The notes under the pieces were generated by a model that saw only the letters and a list, made by a program, of their open reading frames with translations, searched no databases and had not been told where the DNA came from. Below, in pieces: positions 31,599 to 38,750 of a DNA stretch of 38,750 bases. Every line of letters begins with the position of its first letter. The stretch's first letter is position 1. Made by a program: the position numbers and the translations under genes. Source of the DNA: an uncultured Bacilli bacterium. Its GTDB lineage: Bacteria; Bacillota_I; Bacilli_A; RF39; UBA660. The stretch is from NCBI GenBank assembly GCA_947631135.1, contig CANRKE010000002.1, positions 1-38,750 on the forward strand, in the 5' to 3' direction.

Positions 31599-32347
31599 AA
31601 GCATATTATATAACAGATACTGGAAAAGTAAGAGATCACAATGAGGATAGTGTAACTATTGTAAAAAATGATGCTGGAGAAGTTTTGATGGCTGTTGCTG
31701 ATGGAATGGGTGGCCATAAAGCAGGTGAAGTTGCATCATCTATAGCAATAACACACTTAGGAACTAGATTTACTTCTATGTCGACTATTGGTAATAAACA
31801 AGATGCAATAAACTGGATTAAAGATACTGTAAATGAAGTAAATGCATTAATATTTAAACATACTAATGAACATCCTGAAAGTAAAGGTATGGGTACAACC
31901 TTAGTTGTTACAGTTGTTACTCCAGAATTTATTTTAATGGGTAACATTGGAGATTCTTCTGGCTTTGTAATAAAAGAAGATAAGATACATAAAATAACAC
32001 AAGATCATACACTTGTTAATCTACTTGTTAAGACTGGAGAGTTAACTGTTGAACAAGCTAAAAATCATCCTAAGAAAAATGTTTTGATGAAAGCATTAGG
32101 CGCGAATGAAATAGTAGAGTTAGATATATTTGATGTAGATCCAAATTTACAGGCAATTCTTTTATGTAGTGATGGACTTACTAATATGTTATCATTTGAA
32201 CAAATTGAAAAAGTATTAACTGATAATGAACTTGATATTGAACAAAGAGTAATGAAACTTGTTAGAAAAAGTAATGCAAGAGGTGGCCTTGACAATATAT
32301 CTATTGCATATTTAGAAAAAGAAAGTGGTGAAAAGAGTGATAGTTAA
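31595..32347 (+). CDS. prpC: PP2C-type protein serine/threonine phosphatase
   Basis: 250-residue cytoplasmic PP2C phosphatase that reverses PrkC phosphorylation. Metal-binding motifs are RDHNEDSV, VADGMGGHKAGEVASS, GTTLVVTVV, NIGDSSGFVI, LLCSDGLTNML and a late GGLDNISIAYL, in the standard order with all aspartates present. It overlaps rlmN by 4 bp (ATGA) and the kinase gene by about 11 bp, so phosphatase and kinase are translationally coupled, as in most Firmicutes. Confidence 0.95.
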   Translation: MKAYYITDTGKVRDHNEDSVTIVKNDAGEVLMAVADGMGGHKAGEVASSIAITHLGTRFTSMSTIGNKQDAINWIKDTVNEVNALIFKHTNEHPESKGMGTTLVVTVVTPEFILMGNIGDSSGFVIKEDKIHKITQDHTLVNLLVKTGELTVEQAKNHPKKNVLMKALGANEIVELDIFDVDPNLQAILLCSDGLTNMLSFEQIEKVLTDNELDIEQRVMKLVRKSNARGGLDNISIAYLEKESGEKSDS

Positions 32348-34193
32348 AGGACAAAAAATCAATGATAGATATCAGATAATAAAGACTATCGGAGAAGGTG
32401 GTATGGCAAATGTTTATTTGGCATATGATACAATATTAGATAGAAACGTTGCTGTAAAAGTTTTACGTGGTGATTTATCTGGAGATGAAAAATTTGTTAG
32501 ACGTTTTCAACGTGAAGCTCTATCATCAAGTAGTTTATCACATCCAAATATCGTAGAAACTTATGATGTTGGTGAAGATGATGGAATGTACTATATTGTA
32601 ATGGAATATATTGAAGGTAAAACTCTAAAACAATTAATTAAAAAACGAGGAGCACTTACATTATCTGAAGTAGTTGATATTATGCTTCAACTTACTGATG
32701 GTATATCACATGCTCATGATTCGTACATTATACATAGAGATATAAAACCACAAAATATTATGATAATGGAAAATGGTCTTGTTAAAATAACAGATTTTGG
32801 TATTGCAATGGCTATGAATGCTACTCAACTAACACAAACAAATTCAGTTATGGGATCAGTACATTACTTACCACCAGAACAAGCAACTGGAAAAGGAAGT
32901 AGTGTTAAAAGTGATATATATTCACTTGGTATTTTAATGTATGAATTACTTACTGGAACATTACCATTTAAGGGTGAAAATGCAGTAGAAATAGCTCTTA
33001 AACAAATGAAAGAACCACTACCTGATGTTACACTTTATAACCCTGAAATACCTATGTCAATAGAAAATATATTATTGAAAGCTACTGCAAAAAATCCAAA
33101 GAATAGATATCAAGATGCTAGAAGTATGCATGAAGATTTAGAAACTTGTTTAGATAAAAATAGAAAAGATGAAGCTAGAGTAGTTTATAAATATAAAGAA
33201 AATGATCTTGATGATACTAAGATAATGGAAAAAATTGAAGATTTAGAAACTATTGATGATGATGTTAAAGAAATAGCAACTAAAGTTGATGAAGAAGAAA
33301 ATGATGAAAAAGAAAGTAAAAAAGATAAAAGAAAGAAAAAGATTGCTCTTATTATATCTTTAATAATCATTGGAGTTATGTTAATTGCTGGTGGTATATT
33401 TGCATTTGTTACTAATTCTAATAATAAAGTAATAACTATTCCTGATGTAAGTGGTATGGACGTTGCTAAAGCTGAGAAAAAATTAGAAAAGTTAGGACTT
33501 GTAGTCAATTTAAAAACAGAAAAAATAGAAAGTGATGAATATAGTGAGGGTGAAGTTGTAAAGACATCTCCTGCTATAGGTAGAAGTGTTAAAAAAGGTA
33601 CTAAGATAACGCTTTATGAATCAAGTGGAACAAATGATGTTGAAATAGAAAATTATATTGGTAAAAATTACTTAGAAGAAAAAGTTAGACTGGAAGAAGT
33701 TGAAGGATTGACAGTAATAATTGAAAAGAAATCAGTAGATAACGTTAGTGAAGACGATGAAAATATAATTATCGATCAAAATCCAAAAGCAGGTGCTAAA
33801 CTATCTAAAGGTGGTACTATAACATTGTATATACCTAATATGGATTTGTATCCTGATATGGTTGGTGAAGCATGGACTAGAGAAGATGTTGAAGAATTTG
33901 CAACTAAATACAATCTAAATCTTACAGTAAATGAAAAAGAATCAACTACTGCAACAGAAGGTACAGTTATATGGCAAAGTAGACGTTCTGGTAGTGCGAT
34001 AAGTGAAGGAGCAAGTTTCTCTGTTACAATTGCTAAAGCTAAGAAAGAAGTACAAGAACAACCAGAAGATAATAATCAAAATAATAATTCATCTGGTGGT
34101 AGTATAATTGAAGATAATACAACTAAAGATAACGAAAATAAAGGAAATCAATCAGAAAATACTGATGATACACAATCAGGAGAAAAATCTTAA
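32337..34193 (+). CDS. prkC: PASTA-domain serine/threonine protein kinase
   Basis: 618-residue membrane kinase sensing wall fragments. The kinase domain (about 8-270) has GEGGMANVYLA, AVKVL, HRDIKPQN (His133) and DFGIAMAM, with an activation loop rich in Thr/Ser. A Lys/Glu-rich juxtamembrane stretch precedes one helix at about 336-358. Three PASTA-type repeats follow (IPDVSGMDVAKAEKKLEKLGL; ENYIGKNYLEEKVRLEEVEGL; YPDMVGEAWTREDVEEFATKY), then an Asn/Asp/Glu/Ser-rich tail. The GTG at 32337 gives the usual MIVKGQKINDRY start; GTGs at 32325 and 32328 are alternatives. In Bacillus PrkC also triggers spore germination by muropeptides, which fits a spore former. Confidence 0.94.
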   Translation: MIVKGQKINDRYQIIKTIGEGGMANVYLAYDTILDRNVAVKVLRGDLSGDEKFVRRFQREALSSSSLSHPNIVETYDVGEDDGMYYIVMEYIEGKTLKQLIKKRGALTLSEVVDIMLQLTDGISHAHDSYIIHRDIKPQNIMIMENGLVKITDFGIAMAMNATQLTQTNSVMGSVHYLPPEQATGKGSSVKSDIYSLGILMYELLTGTLPFKGENAVEIALKQMKEPLPDVTLYNPEIPMSIENILLKATAKNPKNRYQDARSMHEDLETCLDKNRKDEARVVYKYKENDLDDTKIMEKIEDLETIDDDVKEIATKVDEEENDEKESKKDKRKKKIALIISLIIIGVMLIAGGIFAFVTNSNNKVITIPDVSGMDVAKAEKKLEKLGLVVNLKTEKIESDEYSEGEVVKTSPAIGRSVKKGTKITLYESSGTNDVEIENYIGKNYLEEKVRLEEVEGLTVIIEKKSVDNVSEDDENIIIDQNPKAGAKLSKGGTITLYIPNMDLYPDMVGEAWTREDVEEFATKYNLNLTVNEKESTTATEGTVIWQSRRSGSAISEGASFSVTIAKAKKEVQEQPEDNNQNNNSSGGSIIEDNTTKDNENKGNQSENTDDTQSGEKS

Positions 34194-34195
34194 CA

Positions 34196-35050
34196 ATGAT
34201 TAAAGATGGAATAATAACAAAATGTATTAGTAATTTATATACTGTAAAAATAGATGATAAATATATTGAAGTAAAACCAAGAGGGAATTTGAGATGTAAA
34301 AATATCTCTCCCTTAGTTGGTGATAAGGTTATGGTTGATTTAGATAAAAAAGTTATTGATGAAATTTTGGAAAGAAAAAATTTTCTTATAAGGCCTCCAC
34401 TAGCTAATATAGATCAAGTAGTAATAGTAACTAGTTTAAAAAAACCTGATTATTCAAGTTTATTACTAGATAAGATGATTGCTATATTAGAGTATAATAA
34501 TATTAAACCTATAATTTGTTTTACTAAACTGGATTTATGTAGTAAAAATGAAATGAAAGAGTTTAAAAAAATAATGGATTATTATAAGAAAATTGGTTAT
34601 AAAGTAATAACTAATAAGAAAAAATTAGTATTTAAATATATTTTTAAAGATAAATTAACAGTTTTTTCTGGACAAAGTGGTGCAGGGAAATCAACACTAT
34701 TAAACAAAATAGATAAAAGATTATCGTTAAAGACTGATGAAATAAGTAAGTCATTAAATAGAGGTAAACATACTACAAGACATGTTGAACTATTTAATAT
34801 AAATAATGGACTTGTATCTGATACACCTGGTTTTTCATCATTAGATTTATCTAATATAGATAAATCTAAGTTAAAAGATTTATTTATTGAGATAAGTAAA
34901 TATGGTGATACATGTGTATATAAAGATTGTACCCATACAAAAGAAAAAGAATGTAATATTAAAAAATTAGTTAATGATGGTACAATTTTAAAAAGTAGAT
35001 ATGAATCGTACTTAAACCTAATAAATGATGCGGGTAAGAAAGTTAAGTGA
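34196..35050 (+). CDS. rsgA: Ribosome small-subunit-dependent GTPase RsgA
   Basis: 284-residue circularly permuted GTPase that helps mature the 30S subunit. An OB-fold N-terminus (VKPRGNLRCKNISPLVGDKVMVD) precedes the permuted G motifs: CFTKLDLC (G4) comes first, then SGQSGAGKSTLLNKID (G1), the TTRHVEL switch and DTPGFSSLDL (G3). The C-terminal zinc site is CVYKDCTHTKEKEC. All expected ligands are present. ATG is 2 bp after the prkC stop, with GGAG in the prkC end. Operon order rlmN-prpC-prkC-rsgA is classical; the usual next genes (rpe, thiN) are missing here. Confidence 0.95.
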   Translation: MIKDGIITKCISNLYTVKIDDKYIEVKPRGNLRCKNISPLVGDKVMVDLDKKVIDEILERKNFLIRPPLANIDQVVIVTSLKKPDYSSLLLDKMIAILEYNNIKPIICFTKLDLCSKNEMKEFKKIMDYYKKIGYKVITNKKKLVFKYIFKDKLTVFSGQSGAGKSTLLNKIDKRLSLKTDEISKSLNRGKHTTRHVELFNINNGLVSDTPGFSSLDLSNIDKSKLKDLFIEISKYGDTCVYKDCTHTKEKECNIKKLVNDGTILKSRYESYLNLINDAGKKVK

Positions 35051-35110
35051 TATATTTTGTTAATTTATGTATACTTGTACATAAAAAATATATAATTCAA
35101 ACAAATAGTA

Positions 35111-35139
35111 TTAACATAATTAATATGTTCTGATAAAAT
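35111..35139 (+). promoter_or_regulatory. Sigma-A promoter of the AMP-binding enzyme
   Basis: TTAACA (35111-35116), 17-bp spacer, TAAAAT (35134-35139), 31 nt before the ATG at 35171. Confidence 0.6.
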
Positions 35140-35170
35140 ACGAAATATTTAGAAAGAGGGATTTTTGGAA

Positions 35171-36985
35171 ATGGAAAAAAAGATTGTTAATAATTTACAA
35201 GTTAATAATGTAAAAGAAAATGTTAAATTACAAAGAAAACCAATAATGGAAGGAAAATTAACAGGTTATCCATCAATTGATAAACCTTGGTTAAAATATT
35301 ATGATAAAAAATTATTAGATTCTGATATACCTAGAGATACATTATATGGTTATGTATATTCACAAAATAAAGATTATTTAGATTCTGTAGTATTTAATTA
35401 TTTTGATACAAAAATTACTTATAGAGAATTATTTGATCAAGTAGATAAGATAGCAAAAGGATTAGTATCATTAGGTATAAAAAAGGGGGATATGGTAACT
35501 ATTGGTATGGCTAGTACACCAGAAGCTTATTACTCTTTATATGCAGTTAATAAGATTGGAGCTGTTGCAGATATAATAGATATGTTTGGTAATACGGTAG
35601 AAAATCTAAGAAAGTGCTTAAATGAAACTAATTCAAAGTATTTATTAATTAATGATTTGGTATTGAATAATGTAATGGATATAATTGATAAGACTAATGT
35701 TGAAAAAATAGTTACAGCTAGAATTGATCAATCATTACCATTTAGATTACCAGACCTTCCTGATATTAAATTTAAGTCAAATAATATGTTAATGAACTGG
35801 GAAGATTTTATTGAAAATGGTAAAAATGAAACATATACCGATTCATCATATGTTCCAAACGATTTAGTTGTATTAGAACATACTGGAGGAACATCTGGAT
35901 TTCCTAAAGGTTGTATGCTAACAAATGATGGTTTAAATGGACAAGTTTGGCAATTATCTAATTCACCTCTTCAATTTAAACGTGGAGAAGTTTGGTTAGG
36001 ATTGATGCCTATATTTGCATCATTTGGATTAATGGGTGGACATTTAGCAATATCTCAAGGATTAGAATCTGTTTTAGTACCATTTTATGAACCACAAAAA
36101 TTTGTTGATTTACTAGAAAAATATAAACCAGATAGATATGCTTGTAGTCCTGCATATTTAGAAGCACTATTAAATGATCCAAGAGCACAAAGTCTAGATG
36201 TCAAAAATATGAAAAATCCATTAATTGGTGGAGATACATTAAATTCTAAAACTGAAAAAGCTATTAATAATCTTCTTAAAAATGGTGGAAATAATACAAT
36301 TGTAAATCAAGGATATTCTTTAACAGAATGTTCAGCAGGTAGTACTTGTAACATGGGTAAGGGTATAAACAAAAAAAGAAGTGTTGGTATACCTCTATCA
36401 AAAATAAACTGTAAAATTGTTAATCCTGATACATTAGAAGAATTAGGATATAATGAATATGGTGAAATATGTTTAAATGGTACTAATGTAATGATGGGTT
36501 ACTATAATAAAGTAAAAGAAACTAATGATTCACTTAAAATTCATAGTGATGGTAAATTATGGTTACATACCGGTGATGTTGGTAAAATAGATGAAGATGG
36601 ATTTTTATATCTAACTGATAGAATAAAAAGAATAATTATTAGAAATGATGGTTGTAAAGTATATCCTTCATTTATTGAACAAGAAATATTAAATCATCCT
36701 GATGTATTATATTGTTCAGTAGTTGGAGTTAGAGATTATAACTTTGTACAAGGTGAATTACCTTATGCATATGTTGTATTAAATGATCAAAGACAAAAAA
36801 GTATAGAAGAAATCAAAAAGGAAATAAATGATTTATGCGTTAAAAATTTACCATTATATAGTATACCAATTAATTATGATTTTGTTGATTCTTTAAAGAA
36901 AACAAAAGTAGGTAAAGTTGATTGTATAACACTTAAGAGTGATGCAGAACAAAAAATTAAATCAAAAAAATTAGTAAATAGATAA
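35171..36985 (+). CDS. AMP-binding acyl-CoA synthetase-like enzyme
   Basis: 604-residue member of the ANL adenylating superfamily, activating a carboxylate with ATP and probably passing it to CoA. Core motifs are YRELFDQVDKIAKGL, the P-loop EHTGGTSGFPKGC, GYSLTECSAGST, and the hinge region LHTGDVGKIDEDGFLYLTDRIKRIII with GCKVYP; the catalytic lysine is in KTKVGKVD near the end. A ~60-residue N-terminal part reads YPSIDKPWLKYYD, typical of fatty-acyl-CoA-ligase-like proteins. The pocket does not allow a substrate call, and no carrier protein or condensing enzyme is nearby, so it stands alone. ATG at 35171 is 10 nt after AGAGGG; TTG at 35165 is too close. Confidence 0.85.
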   Translation: MEKKIVNNLQVNNVKENVKLQRKPIMEGKLTGYPSIDKPWLKYYDKKLLDSDIPRDTLYGYVYSQNKDYLDSVVFNYFDTKITYRELFDQVDKIAKGLVSLGIKKGDMVTIGMASTPEAYYSLYAVNKIGAVADIIDMFGNTVENLRKCLNETNSKYLLINDLVLNNVMDIIDKTNVEKIVTARIDQSLPFRLPDLPDIKFKSNNMLMNWEDFIENGKNETYTDSSYVPNDLVVLEHTGGTSGFPKGCMLTNDGLNGQVWQLSNSPLQFKRGEVWLGLMPIFASFGLMGGHLAISQGLESVLVPFYEPQKFVDLLEKYKPDRYACSPAYLEALLNDPRAQSLDVKNMKNPLIGGDTLNSKTEKAINNLLKNGGNNTIVNQGYSLTECSAGSTCNMGKGINKKRSVGIPLSKINCKIVNPDTLEELGYNEYGEICLNGTNVMMGYYNKVKETNDSLKIHSDGKLWLHTGDVGKIDEDGFLYLTDRIKRIIIRNDGCKVYPSFIEQEILNHPDVLYCSVVGVRDYNFVQGELPYAYVVLNDQRQKSIEEIKKEINDLCVKNLPLYSIPINYDFVDSLKKTKVGKVDCITLKSDAEQKIKSKKLVNR

Positions 36986-37011
36986 ATAAAGATATAATAA
37001 ATTAAATTTAT

Positions 37012-37036
37012 AAAGGTACTTAATGGTATCTTTTTT
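37012..37036 (+). terminator. Intrinsic terminator after the AMP-binding gene
   Basis: AAAGGTAC (37012-37019) and GTATCTTT (37026-37033), 8 bp with one G-U, running into T6. Confidence 0.7.
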
Positions 37037-37061
37037 ATTATATAAAGTTTAATAAAAAGTA

Positions 37062-37090
37062 TTTACCTTTTACAATTTTAATGATATACT
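37062..37090 (+). promoter_or_regulatory. Promoter of the abiE operon
   Basis: TTTACC (37062-37067), 17-bp spacer, TATACT (37085-37090), with TGA before the -10 making it an extended -10 (TGATATACT). Confidence 0.65.
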
Positions 37091-37102
37091 CTTATTGTGT
37101 AT

Positions 37103-37149
37103 TTGAAAAACCCCCATCAAAAATTGAAAAAAATAATGGGGTTTTTCAA
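37103..37149. promoter_or_regulatory. Long inverted repeat in the abiE leader
   Basis: TTGAAAAACCCCCAT (37103-37117) and ATGGGGTTTTTCAA (37136-37149) match over 14 bp with one extra C on the left; the 18-bp centre is A-rich. It starts about 6 nt after the predicted transcription start and ends just before the binding site AAGGAG. AbiEi proteins are known to autoregulate through inverted repeats near their promoter, so this may be the operator, or an RNA hairpin limiting translation. Confidence 0.65.
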
Positions 37150-37165
37150 CAAAAGGAGTGTTAAG

Positions 37166-37708
37166 ATGTTGTATAAAAGAAAAGAAATTATAAAGAAATA
37201 TGGTACGTGGTATAATTTAGAAAAAGCTATTAAAAATAAAGAAATATTTAAATTAGCTAATGGGATTTATTCAGATAAAGATATTGTAGATCCTATGGCA
37301 GTAGTTTGTAAGAAATATTCTAGTGCAATCATTACGATGGATTCAGCTTTTTATTATTATGATTTAACAGATGTAATTCCAACAAAGACTTATATTGCAA
37401 CTAATAGAAACACAGATACTATTAATAAAGAGAACATTGTTCAAATAAAAGTACCTAAAGAAAAATTAAATCAAGGAGCTGAAGTAGTTACAGTTGATTC
37501 ACTTGAAGTTAGAATCTATAATAGAGAACGACTTTTAGTTGAATTAATAAGAAAAAGAAATCAAATACCATTTGATTATTATAAAGAATTGATTACAAAT
37601 TATCGAAAAATTGCTGATGAACTAGATATGCGAAAAATAGAAGAATATATTGCTTTATATAAAAATGAGGTTAATTTAGGAAATGCTTTATTAAGAGAGG
37701 TGTTTTAG
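37166..37708 (+). CDS. abiEi: AbiEi-type antitoxin (type IV toxin-antitoxin)
   Basis: 180 residues. The N-terminus is a winged-helix-like segment (KRKEIIKKYGTWYNLEKAIKNKEIFKLANGIY), then DPMAVVCKKYSSAIITMDSAFYYYDLTDVIPTKTYIAT, the characteristic AbiEi middle region, and a C-terminal domain with VDSLEVRIYNRERLLVELIRKR. It represses its own operon and counteracts AbiEii without stable binding in the studied systems. Start at 37166 has AAGGAG 8 nt upstream; an open frame back to 37097 runs through the inverted repeat and is rejected. Its TAG shares one base with the GTG of the toxin gene. Such pairs defend against phage by stopping growth of infected cells. Confidence 0.88.
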   Translation: MLYKRKEIIKKYGTWYNLEKAIKNKEIFKLANGIYSDKDIVDPMAVVCKKYSSAIITMDSAFYYYDLTDVIPTKTYIATNRNTDTINKENIVQIKVPKEKLNQGAEVVTVDSLEVRIYNRERLLVELIRKRNQIPFDYYKELITNYRKIADELDMRKIEEYIALYKNEVNLGNALLREVF

Positions 37709-38535
37709 TGGACTTAGAAGATTTTGTTAGAAAATATATTAAAGAAGGATATACTTTAAATGATGCTAGATCTAAAGTTTCTCAAGATGTTATATTGATT
37801 AAGATTGCTAAAAGCAATTTTAAAAATCATATAACAATCAAAGGTGGAGTTGTTATGCATAATATGTCTAATTCTGTTCGTAGAGCTACAAGAGATTTAG
37901 ATTTAGACTTTATTAAGTATTCATTAGATGATGATTCAATAAGAAATTTTATATCCAAATTAAACTTGGTAAATGATAACATAAAAATAGAAATAATTGA
38001 TAAAATAACTGAACTTCATCATCAAGATTATGATGGTAAAAGAGTTGTTATAAAAATAACTGATGATAATAATTATAGTATAACTACTAAGATGGATATA
38101 GGTGTTCATAAACTATTTGATTTAAAACAAGAAGAATATTATTTTGATTTTGATATTATTAATAATGGTGTAAATCTTCTTATAAATTCAGTTGAGCAAA
38201 TATTCTCTGAAAAATTAAAATCTTTATTAAAACTTGGATTTAGGTCGACTAGGTATAAAGATTTATTTGATTTTTATTATTTGATAACTAATGATAAATT
38301 AGATAAAAGAAAATTATTAAAAACTATTAAGATTCTTATATTTGATGATAATAATATGTATGAAAATAATTTAAATGATATTTATAATAGATTAAAACAT
38401 ACTCTTAATTTTAAAATTTATAAAGATAATTTAAATAATCCTAAATATAATTGGCTTGATATTTCACTTGATGAAGCTATTAAAGTAGTATTAGATTTTA
38501 TTTTAAAATTAGAAACAGAAGTAGTAAAAGTTTAA
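37708..38535 (+). CDS. abiEii: AbiEii/AbiGii-family nucleotidyltransferase toxin
   Basis: 275 residues, start GTG with AGAGGTG upstream. The nucleotidyltransferase core is TIKGGVVMHNM followed by RRATRDLDLDFI, the GG...RxTxDLDL motif of AbiEii toxins, including the two catalytic aspartates; a third acidic residue is likely in TKMDIGVH. The C-terminal half has EQIFSEKLKSLLKLGFRSTRYKDLFDFYYL, the conserved Lys/Arg-Asp region of the family. Characterised relatives inactivate tRNAs by adding nucleotides to the 3' end, which is family knowledge and not visible here. Length (~275) is normal and no defect is seen, so the pair looks intact. Confidence 0.9.
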   Translation: MDLEDFVRKYIKEGYTLNDARSKVSQDVILIKIAKSNFKNHITIKGGVVMHNMSNSVRRATRDLDLDFIKYSLDDDSIRNFISKLNLVNDNIKIEIIDKITELHHQDYDGKRVVIKITDDNNYSITTKMDIGVHKLFDLKQEEYYFDFDIINNGVNLLINSVEQIFSEKLKSLLKLGFRSTRYKDLFDFYYLITNDKLDKRKLLKTIKILIFDDNNMYENNLNDIYNRLKHTLNFKIYKDNLNNPKYNWLDISLDEAIKVVLDFILKLETEVVKV

Positions 38536-38616
38536 AATATTTTGATTAAAGTATTTTTAATAATGATCAAATATATAAATAATATTTAACTAATATTCAA
38601 AAATAAATTATAAATT
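38536..38616. other. Start of the 215-bp gene-free end of the window
   Basis: From the abiEii stop to the window end no frame of useful length is seen on either strand. It holds a terminator-like hairpin (38617-38644) and an A7/T7 inverted repeat (38701-38718). The rest is A/T-rich without recognisable sites. Confidence 0.5.
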
Positions 38617-38644
38617 AATCTCCAGTTTTATTGAGATTTTTTTT
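38617..38644 (+). terminator. Weak intrinsic terminator downstream of abiEii
   Basis: AATCTC (38617-38622) and GAGATT (38633-38638), 6-bp stem with 10-nt loop, followed by T6. Short stem but a good U-run. Confidence 0.6.
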
Positions 38645-38750
38645 AATAATTAGGTTGCGAACATTATAGACAGTATGTTATTTATTTAAATAATAACTCA
38701 AAAAAAACAAGTTTTTTTAGTAGTGCATGACAAAATGAGTCACCGAAAAG

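Noticed and set aside
38701..38718. A7-CAAG-T7 inverted repeat as a terminator
   Set aside because: Stem made only of A-T pairs, too weak to call on its own.
1..38750. CRISPR array, tRNA or rRNA genes
   Set aside because: No regularly spaced repeats and no cloverleaf or rRNA-like sequence were seen on either strand.

Overview
The window reads as chromosomal DNA of a strongly AT-rich, endospore-forming low-GC Gram-positive (Bacillota), probably an uncultured gut anaerobe. The grounds are A/T-rich codon choice, sigma-A-type promoters, AGGAGG-type ribosome binding sites, a glycyl-radical pyruvate formate-lyase, dipicolinate synthase (a spore gene pair), a TagO-type wall-glycopolymer gene and the rlmN-prpC-prkC-rsgA order typical of Firmicutes. 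TGA is used as a stop (ends of the tagO-like gene and rsgA), so the code is standard and not that of Mycoplasma. I could not assign a genus.

Layout. 1-5307: chaperone operon grpE (5' end missing)-dnaK-pepF-dnaJ. 5308-8940: two tandem cassettes, each made of a promoter, a conserved structured leader and a gene for a membrane-anchored surface protein with a SipW-type N-terminus, followed by a 5'-truncated leader remnant. 9062-13741: U32 peptidase-family protein, a small single-pass membrane protein and a DUF6020-like polytopic membrane protein. 13793-15222 (minus): dpaB and dpaA. 15352-20231: M29 aminopeptidase, PopT-like undecaprenyl-phosphate transporter (minus), TagO-like transferase, an unknown membrane protein and a small helicase-associated-domain protein. 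20354-23300: pflB-pflA. 23358-25107: a third leader/surface-protein cassette. 25174-28819 (minus): a compact RiPP cluster with a 40-residue Cys-rich precursor, two radical SAM/SPASM maturases and a methyltransferase. 29064-35050: LiaF-like protein, RluA-family pseudouridine synthase, rlmN, prpC, prkC and rsgA, largely overlapping. 35171-36985: acyl-CoA synthetase-like enzyme. 37166-38535: AbiE-type toxin-antitoxin pair.

Two things stand out. First, a roughly 110-nt leader recurs in front of all three surface-protein genes. It has a conserved two-part hairpin and a strand (CTTACCTT) that can pair either with an upstream AAGGTAGG or with a downstream arm. In copies 1 and 2 the downstream pairing makes an intrinsic terminator. 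In copy 3 it hides the ribosome binding site of a TTG start. Shared sensor-like region, exchangeable output hairpin: this is how a riboswitch or other cis-acting RNA switch is built, and I do not recognise the class. Second, the RiPP operon has a tiny precursor ending in SSCLCHCSDG with an ideal promoter, a palindrome at the transcription start and a perfect 14-bp hairpin between precursor and maturase genes. I could run no database search, so novelty is unproven in both cases.
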